The notes beneath the pieces are model-generated. The model made no database searches. It had not been told where the DNA came from and saw only the letters and a list, made by a program, of their open reading frames with translations. A stretch of DNA of 64,000 bases from assembly GCA_963930775.1 (NCBI GenBank), contig OZ005702.1, positions 5,208,001 to 5,272,000 of the forward strand, written 5' to 3'. A program made the position numbers and the translations under genes. This stretch comes from Cliona cf. orientalis (taxonomy: Eukaryota; Porifera; Demospongiae; Clionaida; Clionaidae). Below, in pieces: positions 34,553 through 44,984 of this stretch. The number at the start of each line of letters is the position of its first letter. Position 1 is the first letter of the stretch.

Positions 34553-35499
34553 ATAATAATATATAATTCGCGCATAGCTGTACCGTTTATGTGGGGCTCG
34601 CTCAGGCTCGCCCCAATAATACTAGTGTCATGCAGGGCCTGTTTGGGGCGAGCCTGAGCTGAGCCTCTGAAAGTCTCTGTCAGTAGCCGAGACTCAAACA
34701 TTTTAATAAAGCAATAGCACGATAGGTCTTGAAGACCACTGATACAGATCCAAGAAAACAATGACAGACAGTCCCCTCCATCCTTTGGCAGTGCCGACAG
34801 TCAATAAAAAGTTTAAGGTACCATTTAATTGCGTGGGCGTGAGCGTCAGGAATGGCTAATTCAATTAGCGAATCGTGAAGGGGCGTGGCCGAAGAGGCCA
34901 TACGAGTGCTTTTGGTCGAAGGTGGGCGTGTCCAGAATCGGCCAGGGATGATTATGCGCGTGTAATTAGCGACCGGAAGTGGCCCCTGAAGAAAAGGCCG
35001 GTAATTGCCCACATCAAAGCAAGATCAAAGCATTCTTTCTTAACTATTAACCGCAACGACTTATTAAACACTAAGTAGAAAAAAAAAAAAGATTTTTAAT
35101 TAATTAATTCAGGGGGGAACTGGGAGCACTTGGGGACATAATTTTTGCACCGGCGCGCAGAATGGATCGAATGCAGAGATTTGACCTTCAGGAATTTTGA
35201 TTCACACCTTAGAATCAAAGTTACGGCGCTTTGAAGTTTCCCATATGTTTGTACAGGGAAGCCATGCGTTTGCAATGTTTCCGCCCACGCGCTACGTGAG
35301 GGGCGGGGCCACGCGCGCACATAAACGTGACGACCTTTACCAACTTTTTGATAAAATTGAAATTTACACTGGAAAAAATGCAGCACTAAAAACATGCTAA
35401 TCGCACTAAAAACAGACAAGTATCTTCTAGAAATTAGTAGCATACACTTAACTCAAGTGCAATACGACCTGGACATAGATTATACCACACTAGTATTAA

Positions 35500-36508
35500 G
35501 GTACCATTTAATTGCGTGGGCGTGAGCGTCAGGAATGGCTAATTCAATTAGCGAATCGTGAAGGGGCGTGGCCGAAGAGGCCATACGAGTGCTTTTGGTC
35601 GAAGGTGGGCGTGTCCAGAATCGGCCAGGGATGATTATGCGCGTGTAATTAGCGACCGGAAGTGGCCCCTGAAGAAAAGGCCGGTAATTGCCCACATCAA
35701 AGCAAGATCAAAGCATTCTTGCTTAACTATTAACCGCAACGACAAAAAAAAAAAAAAAAAAAAAAAGCTAATTAGGCTTAATTAAGCATGTGGGCGTGTT
35801 CCTGGCACTGTGTGGAGTGTGTGCGTGTGCGTTAATGCAGGTTTTATTGCTTCCGGTTGGGCGTGGCTTCACGGGCCAGTGCTTGGACATCGGGGCCGGG
35901 GACTTGGCTGCGGCGATAGGTGGGCGTGTCCCGGATGCGGTGGTGACCTTTGAACCCGTCCAGGAGGCTTTGGGGGCGTGGCAGGAGGTCAAAGGTGAGG
36001 CCATGTCTGTTAATGAGGCACTGTACGGCGGTGCGATCGAGGGGCCTGTACGGCCGGACGGAAGCTGACGATGGTTTGAAGCGGATGTGGTTGCGATGAC
36101 GTGTTGTTACTCCGCCCACACAGGAAATGAGGTGAGCTCTTGCGTGGGCGGTGTGGCAGAACGGCCTCCAAGTGTTTGTGTGTGTTTTGGCCTTGAGGAA
36201 GCTGTGTGTTTTAATTGGGATTGATTGTGGGCTTCCGGTGGACATCCGGTGGTTAGTAGGCACTTGATTGAGAATGGTGGTCCTTGGGGAACAGGATGGG
36301 GCTGTTTTGGGCGTGGCCTGGCCCCTCCCTTCCGGCTCGGCTTCCGGTCCATGGAGGATATTAAATGAACACTTCCGGCTCTAGCAGCCACACCCCTGAG
36401 ACCTGTGCAATTAAAAGGGCGTGGTTACACATCATGCACCTCACTAATGACTTTGATGTGGTTTAGGTGTCATATCCCCACCTCACGCCCACGCAATTTA
36501 ATGGTACC
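35500..36508. mobile_element. TTAA-flanked element A, intact copy A2
   Basis: The ends GGTACCATTTAATTGCGTGG and CCACGCAATTTAATGGTACC style arms are flanked by TTAA at 35496-35499 and 36509-36512. A poly(A) tract (35744-35766) separates a left part of about 244 bases from a GC-rich right part. An open frame of 139 codons (35844-36263, minus) is kept in A1 at 39608-40027, but both strands are open there and the copies are young, so I do not call a gene. Confidence 0.7.
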
Positions 36509-36512
36509 TTAA

Positions 36513-37230
36513 GACATGCATACTTTTTTAAGGACAAGCATAACTTTTTTAAGACTGTATAAATCTAAATTAAAGCGACTTGGACTATTCTTTATAAGTG
36601 TACATGCTTATTAGAAGTGTGTAATATTAAAATTAGTAGCTAGAGTCTAAAAGTAGGACATTCTTCTAAAAATTGGTAGGAATCTAACATCTAAATAGTA
36701 GCATATAAGCCTCTAAATTAGAGCTTCACACTAGTGTTTAGTGTCTTAACCTAATACTATTCTGTATCTACTTATACTTAGATTGCAGACACTATACTTT
36801 AGTGTTCACTTCCATATGCTTTAAATTTAACCACCTTTCCTACTAGATTATAGTACATGTATACTTATGTATAGTGCGTGTATACTGAATGTTTGACTTC
36901 AGTAGTTACAGCATACTTAAAGTAAGTACTGTTCCTACTAGATAGTAGTGTATGTGTGCTAAATTGCAGTACATGTTTACTAAAGCATTCTAGGTACTAA
37001 AATTTAGAAGTGTATGCTGTGCTATATGTACTAGTATTAAGAGTTAACTTGCACTAAATGTAGTTCCACTGCACTAAGAGCTAGAGTACATGATATCACG
37101 AACTATCATCAAGTACCACTCCCACTACAGACTCCAGTGCATACATGCTGAAGTGTAGTGTATACTATTATTAATAGAGCTAGACACTAAATCCTAGTAT
37201 CTTGCACTAATCTAGTGGGCGGGGCCAAAA
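36513..37230. repeat. CACTA/TAGTG-dense segment of element C
   Basis: Words such as ACACTA, CACTAAA, TAGTGT and TAGTAC recur every few tens of bases on both strands (for example near 36731, 36790, 36947, 37046, 37073, 37185 and 37205). Such subterminal clusters serve as transposase-binding arrays in several DNA transposons; that role is inference here. Confidence 0.5.
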
Positions 37231-38793
37231 CGGCGGTATGCATACACGTGATATACATGTGACAGAAATTCAAAAGTTAAGAAGCATGCACGAGGAGACC
37301 GAAGTGGCTGCTGCTGCCATGGCTGCTAATGGACTCCAGCTCGGGCTAGAAGGCTTTTATTTCAGAAAAGGAAGGCTTTTGGTTATCATGGATGTGAATC
37401 TAGAAGTGATACATGAAGCAATTGGATGATGTGCACGCGCCAAAAGTGAGTTTATTGAGACAAAAGTTTGAACTCGGGGAGTTTAACCTATGGATTGTGA
37501 TGCCTCAGGTAGTAGTGGATCCCTCCTCCTGTTGGGCTTTATGCAGTGAAGCTAGAGTCTACACCTGCTATTTCTGGTCCTGGTAAGCTTAGATACTCTG
37601 ATAACTAGGAATCCCCTCAGTGGTATTTTACTCTCCAAACAGTTAGCTAACCATGGAATTTTGACTACTCTTCTGGCAGCACATCATCTGAAATTTTCTT
37701 TGTAAAAGGCTAAGACAAAAGAAAAGGTTAGACAATTGTGTTTAAGCCTGATGTGTTGTTTATCAAATTTAAAATTAATTGTTTTCATTTGCACACGGCA
37801 CAGATATCCTTGAACAGTAACAGTTGATTCCTTGATAAGGTAGATTCATCTTCATTTCTAGTAGCACTTATTTGACAGATTTGATGTTGCAGTTTCTCAT
37901 CAAGGCACCGAATTTCGGCAAAATTCGATCAACCGTTTCCATACGCCATTCATGTTGACTGCATGTGAACTTATAAGGGAACGAAAATTATAAAGGTAAG
38001 ATAATTTTGTTGTCATGGCTAATAGCACTCTTTAATTGACACACTTATTATTTTCCACCAGTTCCCTATCAAGGCAGACAATATGATTATTCAACAGTTT
38101 CATCGATTGAACGGGATAAACCATCTGAATTTGATTCACAGACGCTGAGGGAGAGAAATAATTGGTGAGGACAGAACAAACAGGATCTTGTTGAACAGCT
38201 TGCTATTATTACTGATTTTCGGTACTTTATTTGCCGTAGTTCTTTATTTTATGGACAATAGTCTACTGACAGTTATTCTTTGTCCATTATCTTTGCATTC
38301 TAGTGTTGAGTTGTTTATTTCTAATTGTTGGAGGTAAAATTACTATACTTAAGTATGTGACACTAAGACTAAGTGGTGTATATAATCTATGTACTAGTTT
38401 ATAGTAACTAAAAATAAGATCATTTTTCTAATTTTGAGAGTGGATTCTGCTAATGAAACTGTAGCAGAGACAACTAATAATGAGATACAATCTACTATAA
38501 TTAAGTACAGTGTATCCAAGAATTAGTGGACAAAGTTGTGTGTATCGACCACTAAGAGTAAGAACATGGCTCCTAAAATTTAGAAAAGGCATACTAAAAT
38601 CTAGATAAACCATGGCTTGTGACAGTGAGCAGCAAAAACACTAAAAATTGGTAGTTTTTCTACTAACATTTAGTGTGCATTTTTTCCAGTGTAGGCTGCC
38701 TGCTTGCATTGTATGGTTCCACTATGCACCCAGCTCGATTTTATGGTGGTTTTTGGACAATTTTTTTTTCTGCTTAGTGTTCAGGTCGCCTTG

Positions 38794-39503
38794 TTAAACA
38801 CTAAGTAGAAAAAAAAAAAAGATTTTTAATTAATTAATTCAGGGGGGAACTGGGAGCACTTGGGGACATAATTTTTGCACCGGCGCGCAGAATGGATCGA
38901 ATGCAGAAATTTGACCTTCAGGAATTTTGATTCACGCCTTAGAATCAAAGTTACGGCCCTTTGAAGTTTCCCCATATGTTTGTACAGGGAAGCCATGCGT
39001 TTGCAATGTTTCCGCCCACGCGCTACGTGAGGGGCGGGGCCACGCGCGCACATAAACGTGACGACCTTTACCAACTTTTTGACAAAATTGAAATTTAGGC
39101 TGCCTGCTTGCATTGTATGGCTCCACTATGCACCCAGCTCAATTATAATGGTGGTTTTTGGAGCACTTGGGGACATAATTTTTGCACCGGCGCGCAGAAT
39201 GGATCGAATGCAGAAATTTGACCTTCAGGAATTTTGATTCACGCCTTAGAATCAAAGTTACGGCCCTTTGAAGTTTCCCCATATGTTTGTACAGGGAAGC
39301 CATGCGTTTGCAATGTTTCCGCCCACGCGCTACGTGAGGGGCGGGGCCACGCGCGCACATAAACGTGACGACCTTTACCAACTTTTTGACAAAATTGAAA
39401 TTTAGGCTGCCTGCTTGCATTGTATGGCTCCACTATGCACCCAGCTCAATTATAATGGTGGTTTTTGGACAATTTTTTTCTGCTTAGTGTTCAGGTCGCC
39501 TTG
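38794..39503. repeat. Element F, copy F2, with an internal 307-base tandem duplication
   Basis: It is directly joined to F1. A unit starting GAGCACTTGGGGACATAATT occurs at 38854 and again at 39161, period 307. Each unit ends with TTGAAATTTAGGCTGCCTGC, the empty target site of element C. Its right end TTCAGGTCGCCTTG abuts the poly(A) tract of A1. Confidence 0.7.
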
Positions 39504-40275
39504 AAAAAAAAAAAAAAAAAAAAAAAAAAAGCTTATTAGGCCTAATTAAGCATGTGGGCGTGTTCCTGGCACTGTGTGGAGTGTGTGCGTGTGCGTTAAT
39601 GCAGGTTTTATTGCTTCCGATTGGGCGTGGCTTCACGGGCCAGTGCTTGGACATCGGCGCCTGGGACTTGGCCTCGGCGGTAGGTGGGCGTGTCCCGGAA
39701 GCGGTGGTGACCTTTGAACCCCGCGAGGAGGCTTTGGGGGCGTGGCAGGAGGTCAAAGGTGAGGCCATGTCTGTTAATGAGGCACTGTACGGCGGTGCGA
39801 TCGAGGGGCCTGTACGGCTGGACGGAAGCCGACGATGGTTTGAAGCGGATGTGGTTGCGATGACGTGTTGTTACTCCGCCCACACAGGAAATGAGGTGAG
39901 CTCTTGCGTGGGCGGTGTGGCAGAACGGCCTCCAAGTGTTTGTGTGTGTTTTGGCCTTGAGGAAGCTGTGTGTTTTAATTGGGATTGATTGTGGGCTTCC
40001 GGTGGACATCCGGTGGTTAGTAGGCACTTGATTGAGAATGGTGGTCCTTGGGGAACAGGGTGGGGCTGTTTTGGGCGTGGCCTGGCCCCTCCCTTCCGGC
40101 TCGGCTTCCGGTCCATGGAGGATATTAAATGAACACTTCCGGCTCTAGCAGCCACACCCCTGAGACCTGTGCAATTAAAAGGGCGTGGTTACACAACATG
40201 CACCTCACTAATGACTTTGATGTGGTTTAGGTGTCATATCCCCCACCTCACGCCCACGCACTTTAATGCTACCTT

Positions 40276-40323
40276 AAAACTTATCTACTGTACACAGTAT
40301 ATGGCATAGTAGAAAGCTTAATT
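40276..40323 (-). repeat. Single inverted copy of the 44-base unit at 60167-60299
   Basis: Read in reverse, it gives AAGCTTTCTACTATGCCATA and TACTGTGTACAGTAGATAAG, the unit repeated three times near 60.2 kb. Confidence 0.7.
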
Positions 40324-40359
40324 GCTTCTGTTATTTATATCAGAGTCATCAGTGTCTAG

Positions 40360-40643
40360 TCTATCTTTATCGTGTTCTTAGCTGGTCCTTGCGCTGTTGA
40401 GCTGACGACGAGCTCTGTCTCGTTCTCTCCTCCTTTGGAGCCTTCTGCTTAAATATTTCCACGGTGCGGTGTATCTTGCTTGATCAATACAAGCATGAGT
40501 GTAAATTTGCAATTCGCTAAATTAGAACGGCGTATATATGGCCCGTATAGCCCAGGCACGAGAATGCGCAATGGAATATTTCGCGTTTACGTTCATAGCA
40601 ATGCTGGGGATATAATTTCGCGTGACGGACGTACCATAATAAA
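40360..40643 (+). repeat. Dispersed repeat family H, copy 2
   Basis: It aligns with 32130-32435 over most of its length and is followed by a TATAATATATAAT tract. Like copy 1, it ends GACGTACCATAAT. Confidence 0.65.
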
Positions 40644-40787
40644 AATATATAATATATAATATAAAATTCGCGCATAGCTGTACCGTTTATGTGGGGCTCG
40701 CTCAGGCTCGCCCCAAATATGGCTATTATAATATGCATTCATCCATGGAGTCACTGCACATTGCACACGCTGACAAGTATGTATTTA

Positions 40788-42224
40788 TACTGTGTCTACC
40801 GTACCGGCACCGGTACCCAAGATTTAGTGCTTGGAGTACCGGCAACTATATTATATAGCTATAGATCCCAGCCCCCTTCGTATAGCTATAGATCCCAGCC
40901 CCCGAAGGGGGCTGGGATCTATAGCTATACTAATAGCCACTATTAAATACTGAGCGCTAGACGGCTAGTGAGGCTAGTAGCGCGTGGTTGGGTTTCGGTA
41001 ATCGGTAGGAGACGAGGGGGGTTTGGTTTTAGGGTATGGTTGTTGACCAAGGGTTAGTATTATAGTGACAAGGTGTATATAGGTGGATTTTTTTTTTTCT
41101 TCCACTTTCGAAAATTTTCTAAGTTTTTTGGCGGGCTATTATGCCGGTACTCGAAGCGCTAAATTATCAGTACCGGTGCCGGTGTCGCAGTATGATTGGA
41201 CCCCCCCGCTACGGGACCCCCGGGTCCAATAGTACTAGGATGATTGGACCCCTCGGTCCAATTGTCCTAAGGTTCCATGGACCCCTCCGTGGAAGAATGG
41301 ACCCCCCTTCGAATCGAAGTTTGCATACTACCCCTGGCCTCATGGGCCTCGATCTCCTTCCCAATCTATTAAATTATACTTAGAGACTGAGTGCAAGGTC
41401 TTTACGCTTCTTAAGCCCGAGCATATATAGTAGAAAGGCTATTTTATCCTTTCTACTATCTATGGAGTATGACCCGAGGCTAGCGCTGTAGCATCCCGAC
41501 CACAGCGAGGGTGCTACTAAGTCATGTAAGTCTAAGGGCCTGATAACTTGTAGAGACCTCTGAGTGACCAATCAGATTACAGTAGCTATTTGTAGTGATA
41601 TTAGTCTTAGACTAGAGAGTCATTTCAATTTTTGCTTTGATTTTCTCCATATTAATCGGTAGTGAGCTCATGTAAGTTGTATCTAGAAAGTGAAATTAAT
41701 GATATTCATAGTATATTAATCTCATTGATTTTCTTTCGTGTAGGTTAATTAATTGATAGCCTCGTACCCAGGCCTTCCTCAAAGGGCCTGGGTACGAGGC
41801 TAGTAGGTTGATAGCTATTACAGCTTTGGATCCAATCCAGCACCTCCGCTAAGCATGGATAGCTAGATAGATCGATTTTTTTTTTATGCCACGCATCAGA
41901 ATACATCAAGCCAGACAAGTATTATTGGCTATTATGATATTGTCATCTTTAGATAACCGTTCTGGATATGTACCACTTTCTAGATAGGTACAAAGCTCGT
42001 CATACCCATCCATTTTGTGTGACAGCAACGAGCAAGCAGCCTGACTAACAGCAACGCACAGGTTCGCGAGCTTGGAGAGGGGGGTCATTCTATCCATAGG
42101 GGGGTCCATTCATGCCTCGTTACGAATGGACCGGGGGTCCAAATATCCTTGGGGCTTTGGACCCCGGGGTCCAAGTATCCAGGGGGTCCAACTATACTCC
42201 GACACCGGTACGGTAGACACAGCC
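40788..42224. mobile_element. 1.44-kb non-autonomous element, hAT-like, with GGGTCCA arrays
   Basis: The ends share CTGTGTCTACCGTACCGG in inverse orientation and are flanked by ATGTATTTA on both sides (40779-40787 and 42225-42233), an 8-9-base target duplication as in hAT elements. Arrays of short inverted words (TTGGACCC, GGGGTCCA, GGACCCCGGGGTCC) lie at 41195-41310 and 42080-42195. A sub-insertion of about 350 bases (about 40812-41166) splits the left arm. No transposase is found. Confidence 0.6.
40880..40930. repeat. Perfect 24-base-pair hairpin, GAA loop
   Basis: The arms GTATAGCTATAGATCCCAGC.. (40880-40903) and 40907-40930 are exact inverse copies around GAA. A direct copy of the left arm sequence (TATAGCTATAGATCCCAGCC) precedes it at about 40855. 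This would be a stable cruciform or RNA stem. Confidence 0.85.
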
Positions 42225-42299
42225 ATGTATTTAATTGGGGCGAGCCTGAGCGAGCCCCACATAAACGGTACAGCTATGCGCGAATTTTATACTATATAC

Positions 42300-43340
42300 T
42301 AGTGATATGCAGGGCATAACGTGGGGCGACAGTGAGCGTATTTATGTTGCACCACACCCAACTATAGGCTGCAGGATGCATGTTCGTAGGCTGGCCTCTC
42401 TCTCTTCTGCCAAATCTATAGCTTGTCTCTCACTGCACTCTTTCCAGTAGCCTAGACTCTACTGAATCAGCGATGAGCATCATGCCTTCGTTAGGCGTGG
42501 CAAACTAAATTCACAGTTTATCGTCACAAAGATTTCGATTTTGCATGCGGGCGGGCGGTCATTTTTCATATTTCAAACCAGTACAGTAGAGAGTGCTGGA
42601 AAGCTATGCTCGAACCTCGAAATCGCCGACGCACCGCCCTCTAATTAACGCGATCGGTGGGTGGGGCTCAAAGTGCCATATGTTTACTGTATTGAATATG
42701 AAATCTGAAAAGTTTTGAGAAAATCTGAAAATCCATGCGGGCGGTGACGATAAACAGCGAATTCAGTTTGCCCCGCCTTACAAGGATCTGTTCCTGAACG
42801 CTCAGAGCAGCACGGCTTACGGTTGAGCTGAGGCTGCGATTGACAACGAATTCTGCTCACCATAGATAATTTAGACTACGTTCAGCGTTCCAGCGTTCAT
42901 AGCCACGATTGAGTGTAAATTTACAAGTTGCTGAATTAGAATAGCATACATACGGAATCCGGAATGACCGGTGTCACAGAGGATTTGTTCCGGCTCGCGA
43001 ATTTGTTCCGGAGGAACGTAGCTATACGCTAGCGGAATTGTTCCGGCTTTCTAGGAAATCAGCGGATTCGTTCCGGGTGTCTAGAAATCTCAGTATAGAA
43101 CATTGGCGACGGCAGAATCTATTGAATAAGCCTTAAAATAATAATTAGTATGTCCAGCTATCTTTTAGATTACATATGATACAGGAGCTGCATGGGCACA
43201 AGCATAGAGAAAAAAAAGACGAATTTGCATGCATATTATTACTTGCCACGCCCATGCATTTCCCGTGGTGCCTAGTCTAATTGTCAATAAAAGGGATCTT
43301 TAATAGCAAATCATAGTATTTAAGGGACTTCATACATAGC
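42300..43340. other. Repeat remnants, no gene
   Basis: 42492-42781 is a small element with ends TTAGGCGTGGCAAACTAAAT and its inverse (AGTTTGCCCCGCCTTA), inserted in a decayed family-H copy. 42985-43080 has four spaced TTGTTCCGG/TCGTTCCGG words. AT-rich sequence follows. Confidence 0.5.
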
Positions 43341-43344
43341 TGAG

Positions 43345-43717
43345 GCTTTGAAATTACTGGAGCATTGAAGAGGCTGGATCTATCAGGCAATCCAATTGGT
43401 GATGAAGGACTACAGTACACCTATAATATCCAACACAACGCTTACTGAATTAAGTTTGAGTGCATGCGGACTAAAAGTCACAGAGGAGAATGGTCCAGCA
43501 CTCACTAAAATGCTGCAGAGAAACTAAACCTTAAGAGTACTTGATATTTCATGGAACAAAGCCATATCTGATAATGCAGCACCATTTTTTATAGAGGGTC
43601 TCAAGAAGAACGCCACTCTCTAAGCATTGAACTCGTGCTTTTGTGGCATCACTGATGAAGGCTTTATTTTGATTGAGAGTAGTACCTCAACGTGTAAGAT
43701 TCGTTATCCATTATAGG
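43345..43717 (+). pseudogene. Decayed LRR fragment of an NLR2-like gene
   Basis: It reads in pieces like the last 130 codons of NLR2: GATCTATCAGGCAATCCAAT (D-L-S-G-N-P), LTELSLSACGLKVTEENGPA, then a stop in place of a codon at RN-TLRVLD, EGLKKNATL, and CGITDEGF near the end. Stops (for example the TAA near 43528) and a frameshift show decay. Only the LRR end is present; no NACHT lies upstream. Confidence 0.75.
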
Positions 43718-43883
43718 ATTTTTGTGACAAAAGAAGTATCATACCTCCATCATAATAATAATATATTATACAGACGAGTTACGGTATCGAGAGTGTGTAG
43801 TGAAAGCTAGGATCAGTGTGTCCCAACCAGCTGATATCTTGGATAGGTGCACGCATGGAATAAGACGGACCAGATTAAAGTGA

Positions 43884-44100
43884 ATGATCTCGGCCTCCAC
43901 TCACAATGCTCTTCAGTCCATGAACTCCAGTGCTCAAGTTAAGTTCTTTAGCTCACTGCAAACTTCTCCAGTATCCAGTCTCATCACTACTAGCAATTCT
44001 TTTCAGAAACTACGGCTTTCCTCTTCAAATATATGTATGCCTCCTATTCATCCCAAACTCCCATCAGGCAGTTGATCATCTCACAAAGTCATCAAGATAA
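43884..44100 (+). repeat. Repeat shared with 50690-50910
   Basis: Both places contain CTCACAATGCTCTTC, CCAGTCTCATCACTA, CTTTCCTCTTCAAATAT and AAACTCCCATCAGGCAG. In both, it follows or precedes an NLR LRR fragment. The function is unknown. At 50.9 kb it is followed by reverse-transcriptase sequence, so it may be part of a retrotransposon. Confidence 0.6.
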
Positions 44101-44910
44101 TAATATTATGTTTAATACGGTATTACAAAGTGACCCACATCTTTATTGCCATTTTTGTTAAGTTTTATCTCATTCCCTGATCCTATTTGTTCTCACAAGT
44201 TGCCTTGAACTTGAGACTAGCTACACTCGTTTTTACGCAGTTAATGGAATTTTATTAATAATTTATTGGTCTCTGATTTTGTGTATTATTATTATAGCTA
44301 CTAAGTTTAACTTATTGATGCTCATTTCTGGTGTAAGGTTACACAACATGCATGCATGAGCATAATTGTATTCTTTAAGTTAACGAGCCCCATCCATCAA
44401 GTTCATGCAGCAAATCACATGATCACTCCCTAAAGTTTACCTAGTTGCTGCTCGAATTTAACCTCCATAGTAAGGGCACTCCAAATCAATCATTAGTTTC
44501 TGGTCACCCACCCGCATGATATTTTGAGATTTTGAAAAGCCAATTGTTTATGAGGACTAGCTATATTGATACTCATGGTGAAAATGATGTAAAAATTTAA
44601 TGATGTACTGATATCGATACTCTTGAGATCATACATCTCGATCTAGATGTCGGTCTCGAGCTCATTGGCTGCTGCACATTCCATGATGGTGATAGAATAT
44701 TAGTGCACTGTGGTTTGTCATTGGCTGCTGTAGCTACATTCCACGATGGTGATAGAATATTAGCTAGTCACGGCACTGTGGTTTGTCATTCTCATAGCAT
44801 GAGCTGTGTGTGATGATAATCATATGATCTGACAGGCTGTTGTTTGCACTCGAGGTTTGCTGATCATAAGTACTTCCTCTTCCTGTCTTAGAGTCATAGT
44901 CCCATAGTCC
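44101..44910. other. Upstream region of NLR2
   Basis: No gene. A local duplication at about 44666-44785 repeats ATTGGCTGCTG, CCATGATGGTGATAGAATAT / CCACGATGGTGATAGAATAT and CACTGTGGTTTGTCATT. Otherwise it is AT-rich unique sequence that may include NLR2 control elements. Confidence 0.5.
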
Positions 44911-44917
44911 TATATAA
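44911..44917 (+). promoter_or_regulatory. TATA box of NLR2
   Basis: TATATAA lies 68 bases before the ATG at 44985, followed by a CCCGCC-rich stretch. The spacing allows transcription to start about 30 bases downstream, giving a leader of about 40 bases. Confidence 0.6.
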
Positions 44918-44984
44918 CCACCCGCCCGCCCGCATGTACTAGAGACAACAGAAAAACTAACGATTGACTTGGAGGCTTAATATT

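Larger units (their letters stand above)
30840..34812. other. Transposon-rich intergenic region, no gene
   Basis: No coding exon is recognised. Individual repeats are listed separately. 31226-31390 and 34617-34800 are copies of one further repeat (TAGTGTCATGCAGGGCCTGT; GGGGCGAGCCTGAGCTGAGC). The second lies next to a TGTGGGGCTCGCTCAGGCTC arm at 34588-34609, also found at 40668-40718 and inverted at 42235-42290. Confidence 0.6.
35367..38691. mobile_element. Element C, copy C1 (3.3 kb, TA-flanked)
   Basis: The ends CACTGGAAAAAATGC and GCATTTTTTCCAGTG are exact inverse copies, with TA outside each (35365-35366 and 38692-38693). The insertion is proved inside the window: the flanks TTGAAATTTA and GGCTGCCTGC are joined without it at about 39090-39105 and again at 39398-39410. 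Subtracting the nested A2 leaves about 2.3 kb. The left third is packed with CACTA/TAGTG words. A second copy fills 60758-64000. The only open frames are short (37238-37429 plus; 38428-38613 minus) and of no known family. Confidence 0.75.
35061..38793. repeat. Element F, copy F1, interrupted by element C
   Basis: The left end has AACACTAAGTAGAAAAAAAA and the right end TTCTGCTTAGTGTTCAGGTC, an imperfect inverted pair. F1 is about 410 bases without the 3.3-kb insertion. Its left part includes GCACCGGCGCGCAGAATGGA and ACGTGAGGGGCGGGGCCACG. It sits at the start of the poly(A) tract of A1. Confidence 0.6.
34817..40273. mobile_element. TTAA-flanked element A, copy A1, split by nested insertions
   Basis: The left end GGTACCATTTAATTGCGTGG follows TTAA (34813-34816). 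The right end, in reverse GGTAGCATTAAAGTGCGTGG, precedes TTAA (40274-40277). A1's own sequence is 34817-35060 plus 39504-40273, about 1.0 kb, and aligns along its length with the intact copy A2. Everything between is later insertion. TTAA target duplication suggests the piggyBac group. It is rich in GGGCGTGG words. No transposase is recognised. Confidence 0.7.
40668..42290. mobile_element. Inverted-arm element (GGGGCTCGCTCAGGC arms) split by a hAT-like element
   Basis: The left arm TTCGCGCATAGCTGTACCGT through GGGGCTCGCTCAGGCTCGCC (about 40668-40718) is mirrored at 42235-42290. Outside the inserted element it is only about 170 bases, in effect a hairpin. A single arm also occurs at 34566-34612. 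Confidence 0.6.

Noticed and set aside
35844-36263. A 139-codon open frame on the minus strand, kept at 39608-40027
   Set aside because: The opposite strand is open over the same bases, the composition (Arg, His, Pro, Thr) follows the GC-rich repeat, and the two copies are near-identical as DNA, so conservation says nothing about coding.
37238-37429. A 63-codon frame in element C1 as a gene
   Set aside because: The matching region in C2 is shifted in frame, so the protein is not conserved between copies.
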